From: Haoranjiania flava
GTDB lineage: Bacteria > Bacteroidota > Bacteroidia > Chitinophagales > Chitinophagaceae
Reading direction: 5' to 3'
Assembly: GCF_025631005.1 (NCBI RefSeq)
Contig: NZ_JAOTPL010000004.1
Span: forward strand, 1 to 64,000
Length of the DNA stretch: 64,000 bases
Part shown: positions 52,662 through 62,023 of the stretch, piece by piece
Position numbering within the stretch: position 1 is the stretch's first letter
Layout: every line of letters begins with the position of its first letter
Position numbers and translations under genes: made by a program
The notes under the pieces: model-generated
Told to the model about the DNA's origin: nothing
The model's input: the letters and a program-made list of their open reading frames with translations, nothing else
Databases searched by the model: none

Positions 52662-54188
52662 ATGAAAATCAAATATATTATAATGGTTTGCTCTATTGTT
52701 ACAATCCTCTCCTGTAATAAAGATGTGTTGAATCAGTCTAATCCAAATGCACTTACAGTTGAAGATTTTTGGAAAACCGAAGACGATGCTAAAAGAGGCG
52801 TAAATGCCATATATGCCATGTTCTATCAGAATGGTGGATGGAGCAGATGGATGTATTTTAGATTAGACCTTACATCTGATGAAGGATTTAGCAATAGTCC
52901 TTGGGTAGAGCTGGCAGACTGGACCAGATTTAATTACATTAATTATAATTTTTGGGAAGGGAACAATTGGACATGGAGAGACACATATAAGGCTGTATTC
53001 AGATGTAATCAGGTTTTAGAGAATGTTCCTGCTATAGAATTTAAAGATGCAGGCTTGAAATCAAAAATTTTAGCGCAGGCAAAGTTTATGAGAGCTTTCT
53101 ATTATTATTATGCAGCTCTCTTGTGGGAAAATGTACCTTTGGTATTAAGTGTTCCGACAGATCCCGGTGTTCAACATACCCAAAATACACTTGCCGAGGT
53201 TTGGGTACAAGTTGAAAAAGATTTAAGGGAGTCTCTTGCAGATTTACCAGAACAATGGGATGCGGCCAATACAGGAAGACCCACAAAAGGCGCTGTATAT
53301 GGTATGTTAGCAAGATGCCTCATGCAACAGCATAAATGGAGCGAAGCCAAAGCAGCGTTAGATTATTTCTTTACAGGTAATGGAAAGAACTTATACGGGC
53401 TGGTAGATTTTAAAGACAATTTTAGAGCTGATAATGAAAACAATAAAGAATCTGTTTTTGAAATTCAATTTTCAAACGCTAATAAAGGTGGCGATGGCGA
53501 TGAAGTTAATAATAATATGGGTAGCAACCGAGCACAGTTTTTCGCACCACGTGGTATTGGTTGGTCCGATGGACAGGCAAGATATTGGCTAGTAGAAGAA
53601 TTTAAAAAAGAAAAAACTACAGACAATAAAATAGACCCGAGACTACAGTACTCTTTATTCTACAAAGAATCCTTAGAAGATTTTGGCGTAAAAACCTATG
53701 GAAGAAACTGGGAGTGGGGTGATAAAGAAGCATGGTTCAAAAAATACTCCAGAGATTATTATAGAAATAATGAAGACTATTATTCTGAAGTAAATAATAG
53801 AATTTTAAGATATGCGGATATATTGCTTATGTATGCCGAAACACTTAATGAGCTCAACCAAACAGGCGATGCATACCAATATGTAAACATGGTAAGAAAT
53901 AGGTCTAACCTTAGAAATCTGGCAGAAGCATACCCTGCAATATCAAACAATAAAGATGCTTTTAGAGATAGGTTAAAAATAGAAAGAGCTCTTGAACTTT
54001 GTGGCGAAAGTGTACGATGGGCAGACTTGAAAAGGTGGGGAGATTTAAATTCTCAAGCAAGTGTTGATAAAGTAAAGCTGCGTGACCCTGACTTTGATAA
54101 TTTTATTATAAACAAACATATAAGACTACCTATACCTCAAATAGAAGTTTTAAACAATCCGAATTTAGAGCAAAATCCTAATTATTAA
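52662..54188 (+). CDS. susD: SusD/RagB-family glycan-binding lipoprotein, PUL 3
   Basis: 508 residues, normal SusD length. MKIKYIIMVCSIVTILSC gives the lipidated Cys at 18. SusD features are LTVEDFWKTEDDAKRGVNAIYAMF, AQAKFMRAFYYYYAALLWENVPLVL (about 138-162), GRPTKGAVYGMLARCLMQQHKWSEAKAAL, ILRYADILLMYAETLNELNQ, and IERALELCGESVRWADLKRWGDL, ending LPIPQIEVLNNPNLEQNPNY. The leader (AAAACTAATAAAAATATACCA) is like the spacer part of the hairpin repeats but without the hairpin. The next gene starts 7 bases after the stop. Confidence 0.95.
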   Translation: MKIKYIIMVCSIVTILSCNKDVLNQSNPNALTVEDFWKTEDDAKRGVNAIYAMFYQNGGWSRWMYFRLDLTSDEGFSNSPWVELADWTRFNYINYNFWEGNNWTWRDTYKAVFRCNQVLENVPAIEFKDAGLKSKILAQAKFMRAFYYYYAALLWENVPLVLSVPTDPGVQHTQNTLAEVWVQVEKDLRESLADLPEQWDAANTGRPTKGAVYGMLARCLMQQHKWSEAKAALDYFFTGNGKNLYGLVDFKDNFRADNENNKESVFEIQFSNANKGGDGDEVNNNMGSNRAQFFAPRGIGWSDGQARYWLVEEFKKEKTTDNKIDPRLQYSLFYKESLEDFGVKTYGRNWEWGDKEAWFKKYSRDYYRNNEDYYSEVNNRILRYADILLMYAETLNELNQTGDAYQYVNMVRNRSNLRNLAEAYPAISNNKDAFRDRLKIERALELCGESVRWADLKRWGDLNSQASVDKVKLRDPDFDNFIINKHIRLPIPQIEVLNNPNLEQNPNY

Positions 54189-54195
54189 ATTTGTA

Positions 54196-55365
54196 ATGAA
54201 ATATTTATATGTACTATACATGGTACTGGTCTCGGTTGGATGTGGTAAGTATGTTAGCCAGAAATCACCTGTTGAAAATTCCAGCCATTTGCTTCCCGAA
54301 ATAGAATGGCTGGAAACCTCCCGTAAGCAATTAATGAATAGCAGTTTTTCTCAGGGTTATTATTCTTATCCGCGCATGATACAGTTGTCTAACAACGATT
54401 TAATGTATGTATATGAATGCAATGGAAATGTGTATATGAATAGCAGCAACGACCTGGGCGAAACCTGGCAGAACGACCAATTGATTGCCCAGCGTAGAGA
54501 TAATATAAATGCAACAGTACCGGAAATTATAGCACTTAAAAACGGCGAAATAATAATTGCCTATAATTTGCGCCCCGCACAAAACAGCAATAATGGATAT
54601 GATCCGGCCAAACAATTCTCCATTGCTATAAAAAAAAGTAGTGATAAAGGCAAAAACTGGTCTGAAGAAAGAATACTTTACAAAGGCGGGTATCATTTTG
54701 AAAACGGATGCTGGGAGCCGGCAATGGTACAGCTTCCCGATAATAGTCTTTATTTGTTTTTTTCCAATGAAGCCATTTATACGGAAAGCAACGAACAAAA
54801 TATATCGGTACTAAAATCATCAGACAATGGCAATACCTGGAGCAGCACGCCGGGTATCATAAGCTTTGCAAAAAACGCAAGAGACGGCATGCCTGTGCCG
54901 ATCATAGACAATAGCGGTAAGTTGATCTTTTCGATTGAGGATAACTCCGATGGCGGTGAATTTAAGCCATCTGTACTCACGACAGGTTTACCCTGGACAG
55001 GAGAAATAATAAATGAGCATAGCCAAAAAAGAAAAAAGCTGCTAAGAAATATTTTTTCAAAAGAGGTATATGCAGGAGCGCCTTTCCTGCGCCAGTTAAA
55101 TACCGGAGAATTTTTTTTGTCTTTCCAGACAACGTATAAAAGAACCCATAAATGGAACTTGTCTACTTTTTATATGGTATCTTTCGATAAAGAATTTAAT
55201 AAATTCAGGATACTCGATCCGCCTTTTCGCATTCCCAACGACAAAGCAGCACTGTGGAATTCATTCGTAATATTAAATGACAATAAAACCATTATTGCCC
55301 TTACAGCTACCAATGCATTTAATGATTATAATGCAATTTGGATGATAAAAGGAAAAATAAAATAA
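54196..55365 (+). CDS. Sialidase-fold lipoprotein, possible GH93 exo-arabinanase
   Basis: 389 residues; the signal MKYLYVLYMVLVSVGC gives a lipidated Cys at 16. It is a six-bladed propeller with Asp-box repeats (SNDLGETWQ, SSDKGKNWS, SSDNGNTWS), each followed by blade sequences such as PEIIALKNGEIIIAYNLRP and GCWEPAMVQLPDNSLYLFFSNEAIYTES. The fold fits GH33 sialidases or GH93 exo-alpha-1,5-L-arabinanases; the WEP...LYLFFSNE segment and the GH43-rich arabinan-like context favour GH93, without proof. It is a likely surface enzyme acting with the GH43 gene whose start is 2 bases after this stop. Confidence 0.72.
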   Translation: MKYLYVLYMVLVSVGCGKYVSQKSPVENSSHLLPEIEWLETSRKQLMNSSFSQGYYSYPRMIQLSNNDLMYVYECNGNVYMNSSNDLGETWQNDQLIAQRRDNINATVPEIIALKNGEIIIAYNLRPAQNSNNGYDPAKQFSIAIKKSSDKGKNWSEERILYKGGYHFENGCWEPAMVQLPDNSLYLFFSNEAIYTESNEQNISVLKSSDNGNTWSSTPGIISFAKNARDGMPVPIIDNSGKLIFSIEDNSDGGEFKPSVLTTGLPWTGEIINEHSQKRKKLLRNIFSKEVYAGAPFLRQLNTGEFFLSFQTTYKRTHKWNLSTFYMVSFDKEFNKFRILDPPFRIPNDKAALWNSFVILNDNKTIIALTATNAFNDYNAIWMIKGKIK

Positions 55366-55367
55366 TT

Positions 55368-56444
55368 ATGAAGTATTATCTAAGTCAAATCTTATTACTA
55401 ACTACTATTCTGCTCAGTTGTGGCAAGGGCGTTAGTTCTAAAGCCAAAGACACTATTCCCAATAATCCTAATCCGGTCGAATTACAATATCGAAATCCGG
55501 TCTTTAAACCAATACTGGCAGATCCCACCATTATAAAAGATCCTAACTCAGACTACTTTTATGCATATGGCACTGAAGATTATTGGAGTATGGATGGCAA
55601 AAACCACTTAGTTGCGATCATTAAATCAAAAGACTTAATTAATTGGAAATATATTGGTGATGCTTTTACTCAGAAACCGGGTTGGAAGGCTGCGGGAGGT
55701 ATTTGGGCGCCTGATATTCAGTTTATTAATGGTAAGTTTCATTTATATTATTCATATTCTGTATGGGCAGATCCAAATCCTGGTGTTGGTTTAGCAATAG
55801 CGTCAAATCCTGAAGGACCTTTTGAAGATCAGGGAAAAATGTTTTTTTCCGACGAATTGGGCGCAAAGAATTGTATAGATCCATTTTATTTTGAAGAAAG
55901 CGGAAAGAAATATTTATTTGTTGGTAGTTATAGTAATGAACCAGGAAATGGTACTTTTGGTGTACAGCTTTCTGATGATGCAAAATCAGTTCCCGACGTT
56001 TCAAAAAAGTTCAAAATAGCAGCCGGTGATTTTGAAGCTACCGTGATCCATAATCGAGGAGATTATTATTATTTTTTTGGATCAAAAAATAATTGTTGCA
56101 ATGGTGCGAACAGCACTTATCAAATAAGAGTAGCAAGGGCTAAACAGCTTATCGGGCCATATCTTGACAAAAATGGGAATGATATTATTCATGCAGGTAA
56201 TGGATCTTTAGTTTTACAGAGGAATACTTCTTTTGCTGGACCTGGACACAATACAAAACTTATAACAGATAAAGATGGTTCAGACTGGATACTATATCAT
56301 GCTATGGACGTAAAAAATGCTTTGATAGGAACTGTAAATCAAAGAGCATTAATGCTAGATAAAGTGCATTGGAGCCCAGATGGGTGGCCTACCGTAAATG
56401 ACGGATTTCCTTCTTCTTCCTCGGTTATAAAACCTCATTTTTAA
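55368..56444 (+). CDS. GH43 lipoprotein, probable endo-alpha-1,5-L-arabinanase type
   Basis: 358 residues from the ATG at 55368; the frame is open to 55338 but that start would overlap the previous gene and mask the lipoprotein signal (LLSCGKG). Catalytic triad: D52 (LADPTI), D171 (NCIDPFY) and E223 (DFEATV). The motif GGIWAPDIQFINGKFHLYYSYS and FAGPGHNTKLITDKDGSDWILYHAMD match endo-arabinanase-like GH43 (subfamily 4/5-type), so it probably cuts the arabinan backbone at the cell surface. A 119-base gap without repeats separates it from the GH5-like gene. Confidence 0.88.
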   Translation: MKYYLSQILLLTTILLSCGKGVSSKAKDTIPNNPNPVELQYRNPVFKPILADPTIIKDPNSDYFYAYGTEDYWSMDGKNHLVAIIKSKDLINWKYIGDAFTQKPGWKAAGGIWAPDIQFINGKFHLYYSYSVWADPNPGVGLAIASNPEGPFEDQGKMFFSDELGAKNCIDPFYFEESGKKYLFVGSYSNEPGNGTFGVQLSDDAKSVPDVSKKFKIAAGDFEATVIHNRGDYYYFFGSKNNCCNGANSTYQIRVARAKQLIGPYLDKNGNDIIHAGNGSLVLQRNTSFAGPGHNTKLITDKDGSDWILYHAMDVKNALIGTVNQRALMLDKVHWSPDGWPTVNDGFPSSSSVIKPHF

Positions 56445-56563
56445 GCACGATTCTTTAAAAGTAAACATATGAAGCATTAAAAGAGAGAAGTAATACTTCA
56501 ATATGTTCTTTAAGACCTTATAGGTAGCAAACTCGTAAACCTCACATTTAAATAAAAACGATT

Positions 56564-57715
56564 ATGCAAAAAACGTATTTCCATTTTCTATGGGTATTCA
56601 TGCTTTTATTAAGCGCTTCGTGCAATACTGCAACACATACAGATCAGGTAAAAGACTCTACAGCTCCGAGGCAGGTGTGGACAAGCGAAAAAGCCAATGA
56701 GTGGTATGCTTCTCAACCCTGGTATGTAGGCGCTAACTTCCTGCCCAGCACTGCGATCAACCAGCTGGAAATGTGGCAGGCCGATACTTTTGATACGGCA
56801 ACGATTGACAAAGAACTGGGATATGCAGAAAGCATCGGCATGAATATGATGCGGGTATATTTACATGACCTTGTTTTCCAGAATGATTCTGCAGGTTTTT
56901 TTAATCGCATGGATCAATTTCTTCAGCTTGCACAGAAACACAATATAAAGATTATGTTCACCATATTCGATTCTTGTTGGGACCCTTTCCCTGTGGCCGG
57001 AAAACAACGGGCGCCTAAGCCTTTTGTGCATAATTCTGGTTGGGTGCAAAGCCCGGGACAAAACATCCTGAAAGATTCTACAAAATATCCGCAACTGGAA
57101 AGATATGTAAAAGCCGTTGTGGGAAAATTTGCCAATGACAACAGGGTTGCTGTATGGGACGTGTGGAATGAGCCTGATAATATGACCGGGCCCTCTTACG
57201 AAAAAGTAGAGATTGCTAATAAAGCAGACCTGGTATTGCCACTTTTAAAAAAGACTTTTGAATGGGCACGATCCGCTAATCCTTCACAACCCTTAACTTC
57301 CGGGCTTTGGGCCGGCAACTGGGAAAGCGACAGTACATTGAAACCAATAGAAAAATTGCAGGTAGAGGAGTCAGACGTACTATCATTTCACAATTACGAT
57401 AAGCCCCAAGATTTTCAAAAAAGGATAGAACAGTTGATGCGTTACAATAAGCCACTGTTCTGTACCGAATATATGGCAAGGCCCAACGGTAGTACATTCC
57501 AGGGATTTCTGCCTGTTGCTAAAAAGTACAAAGTTGCTATGATCAATTGGGGATTTGTTGATGGTAAATCTCAAACTATTTATCCATGGGATAGCTGGAC
57601 AAAGCAGTACACTGCAGAGCCGCCATTGTGGTTTCACGATATTTTCAGAAAAGACGGCACACCTTATAAACAGGAAGAAGTTGATTTTATTAAACAAATG
57701 ACCGGCAAATCATGA
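56564..57715 (+). CDS. GH5-like (cellulase-fold) glycosidase lipoprotein
   Basis: 383 residues; the lipobox is LLSASC near residue 20. It is a TIM-barrel clan-A glycosidase: WYVGANFLPSTAINQLEMWQ at the start, acid/base E203 in VWDVWNEPDN, and nucleophile E302 in LFCTEYMARPNGSTF, with the substrate-binding segment MINWGFVDGKSQTIYPWDSW following. The family is GH5-like, but the subfamily is uncertain and close homologues are often labelled 1,4-beta-xylanase. Its stop overlaps the start of the next GH43 gene (ATGA at 57712-57715), so translation is coupled. Confidence 0.82.
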   Translation: MQKTYFHFLWVFMLLLSASCNTATHTDQVKDSTAPRQVWTSEKANEWYASQPWYVGANFLPSTAINQLEMWQADTFDTATIDKELGYAESIGMNMMRVYLHDLVFQNDSAGFFNRMDQFLQLAQKHNIKIMFTIFDSCWDPFPVAGKQRAPKPFVHNSGWVQSPGQNILKDSTKYPQLERYVKAVVGKFANDNRVAVWDVWNEPDNMTGPSYEKVEIANKADLVLPLLKKTFEWARSANPSQPLTSGLWAGNWESDSTLKPIEKLQVEESDVLSFHNYDKPQDFQKRIEQLMRYNKPLFCTEYMARPNGSTFQGFLPVAKKYKVAMINWGFVDGKSQTIYPWDSWTKQYTAEPPLWFHDIFRKDGTPYKQEEVDFIKQMTGKS

Positions 57716-58653
57716 TGAATATAAAAGTATTAAAATTTATACTCATCAGCCTTATTTTTTGTAGCTGCAAAAGCCGGCAACCACAAAACGGTACAATTAT
57801 TTCCCTCGCTGATCCTACCATATTCGCAGACAAAGGAATTTATTATCTTTATGGTACTGCAGAGCCTGACGGGTTCCGGGTGTATACTTCGCGCGATAAA
57901 CTCAATTGGAAGAAAGAAAGCTACGTATTGAGAAAAGGTACAGCATACGGCACACACGGTTTCTGGGCGCCGCAGGTATTTTCATACAATAGTTTATACT
58001 ACATGGCTTACACGGCCAATGAAAATATTGCTATTGCTTCGGCTCAAAAGCCTACAGGAAATTTTACCAACAAAAATAAACCGCTGCCTGCTCCGTTGAA
58101 ACAGATTGATCCTTTTGTTTTTTTTGACGGGGGAAAAATATATCTTTATCACGTGCGGCTCAATAATGGCAACAGGATCTATGTAGCAGAACTCAATGCT
58201 GATCTTTCTTCCATAAAAGAAGAAACTTTACGTGAATGTATAGCAGCAGAAGACGGATGGGAAAATACGCAACAGGTGGCATGGCCTGTAGCGGAAGGCC
58301 CTACGGTTTTTAAACATGAAAATCTGTATTACCTTGTCTACAGCGCCAACGATTTTCGCAATCCTGATTACGCAGTAGGTTATGCTGTGAGCGCATCTCC
58401 GGTTGGGCCATGGAAAAAGTATGAAGGCAATCCTGTCATTTCAAAATCAATAGTAGGCATTAACGGAACCGGCCATGGCGATATACTGTTTGAGCGGAAT
58501 AAAATGCAATATGTGTTTCATACACATGCATCCAATGAAAAAGTCGGCAATAGAAAAACAGCCATCATCGATCTTGCATTCAGAAATGTGCATGGTAAGA
58601 AAATCCTTAAGGCAGATAAAAAATCATTCAGGTTTTTAAGAGCCACAGATTAG
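57712..58653 (+). CDS. GH43 lipoprotein glycosidase
   Basis: 313 residues; the signal ends LIFCSC near residue 19, so it is probably lipidated. It has a compact GH43 domain only: D34 (LADPTI), D133 (QIDPFVF) and E195 (VAEGPTV). FWAPQVFSYNSLYYMAYTANENIAIA and GINGTGHGDILFE are typical landmarks; the family includes exo-acting arabinofuranosidases. The start (57712, or 57715 since ATGATG) overlaps the previous stop. It is in the PUL 3 operon, 48 bases before the next GH43. Confidence 0.87.
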   Translation: MMNIKVLKFILISLIFCSCKSRQPQNGTIISLADPTIFADKGIYYLYGTAEPDGFRVYTSRDKLNWKKESYVLRKGTAYGTHGFWAPQVFSYNSLYYMAYTANENIAIASAQKPTGNFTNKNKPLPAPLKQIDPFVFFDGGKIYLYHVRLNNGNRIYVAELNADLSSIKEETLRECIAAEDGWENTQQVAWPVAEGPTVFKHENLYYLVYSANDFRNPDYAVGYAVSASPVGPWKKYEGNPVISKSIVGINGTGHGDILFERNKMQYVFHTHASNEKVGNRKTAIIDLAFRNVHGKKILKADKKSFRFLRATD

Positions 58654-58701
58654 TTTCTGCCTGACACAAAAAATAATTCATCAAAAAAAATAAAGTATAG
58701 A

Positions 58702-59736
58702 ATGAGATTTAGGATTGCCTTGTTTTTTTTACTTGGCTTAGCAGCATGTACTGCACCGCATACTTCACAGCGTGTAACAAAGACCTTCACAAATCCTTTG
58801 TTGCCTTCCGGCGCAGATCCTTACAGCATTTACAAAGATGGGTATTATTATTATACACATACCACCGGCACAAACCTTACCATCTGGAAGGCAAAAAATT
58901 TGTCAGACTTAAAAACTGCTGAAAAGAAAGTTGTATGGACACCGCCTCCGTCTACAATGTATTCCAAACAAATCTGGGCGCCTGAAATACATTTTATTGA
59001 TGGCAAATGGTACATGTATTTTGCGGCAGATGACGGCAACAACGTTAATCACAGAATGTATGTAGTGCAGAATAGTGAAGCCGACCCGCTGAAGGGCACG
59101 TGGATATTGAAAGGGAAAGTTGCAGACGCGTCTGATAAATGGGCGATTGACGGGAACCTTATTCAGCACAAAGGAGTCTGGTATATTGCCTGGTCCGGTT
59201 GGGAAGGTGATGTGAACGGTATGCAAAATATTTACATTGCTAAAATGGAAAATCCATGGACTATCAGCGGAGAACGTGTAAAGATCAGCAGCCCGGACTT
59301 GCCCTGGGAAAGAAATGGCAGGCTTGGAGACGCTTATGTGTATGTCAATGAAGGCCCGCAATTCCTGCCTTATAAAAATAAATTGCATATAGTTTATTCG
59401 GCCAACGGTTGCTGGACAGATGATTATTCTTTGGGTTTGCTCACCGCAGATGCCAACGCAGATCTGCTTGATCCTGCAAGTTGGAAAAAACACCCGAAAC
59501 CTTTGTTTGTAAAATCTCCTGAAAATGGTGTGCACGCACCGGGGCACAATTCTTTTTTTAAGTCCCCGGATGGCAGGGAAGACTGGATACTGTACCACGC
59601 CAACGATAAGCCGGGCCAGGGTTGTGGCGGACATCGTTCTCCGCGCGCACAAAGATTTAACTGGAACAGGGACGGTACGCCGAATTTCGGTAAGCCAATA
59701 AGGCCAGGCGTTCAGCTTCAGTCACCTTCAACATAA
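58702..59736 (+). CDS. GH43 lipoprotein glycosidase, paralogue of the PUL 1 DUF4998-GH43 protein
   Basis: 344 residues; lipobox LAAC near residue 16. GH43 catalytic residues are D39 (GADPYS), D150 (WAIDGN) and E217 (NEGPQ). Long stretches match the GH43 half of the 15217-16845 protein, including MYFAADDGNNVNHRMYV and IAKMENPWTISGERVKISSP, but there is no DUF4998 module. It ends with HAPGHNSFFKSPDGREDWILYHA. It is probably an exo-arabinofuranosidase/xylosidase. The next GH43 starts 5 bases after the stop. Confidence 0.88.
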   Translation: MRFRIALFFLLGLAACTAPHTSQRVTKTFTNPLLPSGADPYSIYKDGYYYYTHTTGTNLTIWKAKNLSDLKTAEKKVVWTPPPSTMYSKQIWAPEIHFIDGKWYMYFAADDGNNVNHRMYVVQNSEADPLKGTWILKGKVADASDKWAIDGNLIQHKGVWYIAWSGWEGDVNGMQNIYIAKMENPWTISGERVKISSPDLPWERNGRLGDAYVYVNEGPQFLPYKNKLHIVYSANGCWTDDYSLGLLTADANADLLDPASWKKHPKPLFVKSPENGVHAPGHNSFFKSPDGREDWILYHANDKPGQGCGGHRSPRAQRFNWNRDGTPNFGKPIRPGVQLQSPST

Positions 59737-59741
59737 AATAT

Positions 59742-60704
59742 ATGTACAGATATTTCTTTACGGTTTTGTTCCTTATTTTTTCTCAATACACTTTTGCCCA
59801 GTCAGATGCTGTTATCAAAAGTGATTTTCCTGATCCTACAGTCATTATTGCTGATGGCAAATATTATGCTTATGCAACAAATAGCAGTTATAACGGCAAG
59901 CCTGTAAATATACAGGTAGCAGTTTCCGATGATTTGAAAGCCTGGAAAATTATTGGAGATGCGTTGCCGCAAAAGCCTTCTTGGGGATACAAAGATTTCT
60001 GGGCGCCGCATGTTTTGTATGATTCGTATTTAAAAAAATATGTTTTATTTTATTCTGCAGAAACAGTTGCTGAAGAAGAAGGAAAAGCGCTCGGTATAGC
60101 TTTTTCAGATAAGCCGCAAGGGCCTTTTGTTGATAAAGGAACGCCTCTTTTAGCCGGGCCAGGTTTCAGAGAAATAGACCCTTTCGCGATCACAGACCGT
60201 TTTGGAAAAAATTATCTGGTCTGGGGATCTGATTTTCAACCATTGAAAATCCAGGAGATGAACAAAAGCTGGACTGCGTTTCAGAAAGGCTCATCACCAA
60301 CGCCATTGATTTTTCCCGGCAGAGAAAAAGAGTATACGAATTTACTGGAAGGCGCATGGATAGACTATCACAAGGGATATTATTATTTATATTATTCTGG
60401 GGATAATTGTTGTGGAAAAGATGCCCGTTATGCAGTCCTTGTGGCAAGGGCTAAAAAGCTTACAGGGCCGTATACAACACTGGGAGAATATTATAAAACC
60501 GGTAAAAGTGTTGTTTTAGAGAAGAATGCCAACATAATTGCTCCCGGGCATAATTCTGTGATCAAAGACAAAGCCGGCAGAAAATGGATAGCATATCATG
60601 CAATCCCGCAATCGGCTTTTAATAACAAAAGCTATGGCAGGCATTTTTACCTGAGCAAAATTATTTATAGAAACGGATGGCCTGTAGTATTGTTGGAAAA
60701 ATAA
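59742..60704 (+). CDS. GH43 glycosidase, secreted
   Basis: 320 residues with a Sec signal (about 1-19, ending TFAQ), not lipidated. Catalytic residues are D31 (FPDPTV), D146 (EIDPFAI) and E203 (LLEGAWI). Other landmarks are KDFWAPHVLYDSYLKKYVLFYSA, YYYLYYSGDNCCGKDARYAVLVARAKKLTGPY and NIIAPGHNSVIKDKAGRKWIAYHA. It resembles periplasmic GH43 arabinofuranosidases. It is the fourth GH43 of PUL 3, and the epimerase follows after 66 bases. Confidence 0.88.
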   Translation: MYRYFFTVLFLIFSQYTFAQSDAVIKSDFPDPTVIIADGKYYAYATNSSYNGKPVNIQVAVSDDLKAWKIIGDALPQKPSWGYKDFWAPHVLYDSYLKKYVLFYSAETVAEEEGKALGIAFSDKPQGPFVDKGTPLLAGPGFREIDPFAITDRFGKNYLVWGSDFQPLKIQEMNKSWTAFQKGSSPTPLIFPGREKEYTNLLEGAWIDYHKGYYYLYYSGDNCCGKDARYAVLVARAKKLTGPYTTLGEYYKTGKSVVLEKNANIIAPGHNSVIKDKAGRKWIAYHAIPQSAFNNKSYGRHFYLSKIIYRNGWPVVLLEK

Positions 60705-60770
60705 AATGGTCATCTGTTTATAATAACTGTGATATCATGTATATTTAAAATCAAAATCAAAATCACACAT

Positions 60771-61934
60771 ATGCAACATCTGTTAAAAATCATGTTTTGC
60801 TCTGCTGTCTTTGCAGGCACTGTATCTTGCGCGGGAAACGAAGCGCAAAAAAACAATGAAAACAATGATACTGTTTCTGTTGATACAGCCAAATTTTCCA
60901 CAACCATTGACGGAAAGCAAACACATCTTTACACGCTCAAAAATAATAACGGGATGCGTTTGGATATTACTAACTACGGCGGACGTTTTGTAAGGTTGCT
61001 GGTTCCGGATAAAAACGGAAAATTTGTAGATGTAAATCTCGGTATGGAAAGTGTAGATGCCTATGTAAACTCCGCAGAGCCGTATTTCGGCGCTACAATT
61101 GGAAGATACGGCAATAGAATTGCCAAAGGCAAATTTACACTCGATGGCAAAGAGTATTCGCTGTTCTTAAATAACGGTCCCAACACGTTGCATGGCGGTA
61201 AAAAAGGATTCCAGGCAGTTGTATGGGATGCCGTTCAGCCAAACGACAGTACCTTAGAACTTAGTTATACCAGCCCTGATATGGAAGAAGGATATCCTGG
61301 CGAGCTGAAAGTAAAAGTGGTATATAGCCTTACCGCAGACAATGCGGTAAAAATGGAATACAAAGCGCAAACAAATAAGAACACAGTAGTAAATCTTACC
61401 AATCATGCTTTCTTTAATTTAAATGGTGTAGGTTCGGGCGATATATTGCAACATACGCTGCAGTTGTATGCCAATGAATATACACCCGTTGATTCCACCT
61501 TGATACCAACCGGCAAATTAGCATCTGTTTCAAATACACCATTCGATTTCTTAAAGCCCACCACAATTGGTGCCAGAATAAATGATGAACATGAACAGCT
61601 GAAAAACGGTAAAGGTTACGACCACAATTTTGTACTCAACGGTACAAAAGGAGCCTATGGATTAACGCATGCAGCCACTGTAACAGGCGACAAGTCAGGC
61701 ATTACAATGGATGTGTATACACAGGAACCCGGCATACAATTTTACAGCGGTAACTTTATGCAGAGTAAGAATGTAATGTTGGGCGGCTACAAAGATGATC
61801 TGCGTACATCTTTTGCTTTAGAGACACAACATTTTCCTGATTCTCCCAACCAACCTTCATTCCCTTCAACCGTATTAAAGCCGGGAGATACCTATCACAC
61901 CATTTCTTATTATAAATTTTCTGTGAAGAAGTGA
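60771..61934 (+). CDS. galM: Aldose 1-epimerase (mutarotase) lipoprotein
   Basis: 387 residues; the ATG at 60771 gives a lipobox VSCAG, while the upstream in-frame start at 60729 is only a GTG. It is a galactose-mutarotase-like beta-sandwich: GGRFVRLLVPDKNGKFVDVNLG, YFGATIGRYGNRIAKGKFTLDGK, NNGPNTLHGGKKGFQAVVWDA, the catalytic His in VNLTNHAFFNL, DHNFVLN, and the catalytic Glu region SFALETQHFPDSPNQPSFPS. It interconverts alpha and beta anomers of released sugars in the periplasm, where arabinose is the likely substrate by context. It is the last gene of PUL 3, followed by a strong terminator. Confidence 0.92.
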   Translation: MQHLLKIMFCSAVFAGTVSCAGNEAQKNNENNDTVSVDTAKFSTTIDGKQTHLYTLKNNNGMRLDITNYGGRFVRLLVPDKNGKFVDVNLGMESVDAYVNSAEPYFGATIGRYGNRIAKGKFTLDGKEYSLFLNNGPNTLHGGKKGFQAVVWDAVQPNDSTLELSYTSPDMEEGYPGELKVKVVYSLTADNAVKMEYKAQTNKNTVVNLTNHAFFNLNGVGSGDILQHTLQLYANEYTPVDSTLIPTGKLASVSNTPFDFLKPTTIGARINDEHEQLKNGKGYDHNFVLNGTKGAYGLTHAATVTGDKSGITMDVYTQEPGIQFYSGNFMQSKNVMLGGYKDDLRTSFALETQHFPDSPNQPSFPSTVLKPGDTYHTISYYKFSVKK

Positions 61935-61973
61935 TGTGGTTTTAGAAGATGTTTTTTACGAATAAAAATAATT

Positions 61974-61999
61974 GCCCTGCCATTTTGCGGGGCTTTTTT
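61974..61999. terminator. Bidirectional rho-independent terminator
   Basis: GCCCTGC (61974-61980) pairs with GCGGGGC (61987-61993, one G-U), followed by TTTTTTA on the plus strand. On the minus strand the hairpin is followed by ATTATTTTTATT. It serves both the epimerase and the convergent lipoprotein gene. Confidence 0.85.
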
Positions 62000-62023
62000 A
62001 TATATTGCCTTTGCTTGTTACCA

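Noticed and set aside
56445..56563. Separate promoter or repeat before the GH5-like gene
   Set aside because: The 119-base gap has only a 5-bp GAAGT/ACTTC inverted repeat and no TAnnTTTG element; nothing can be supported.
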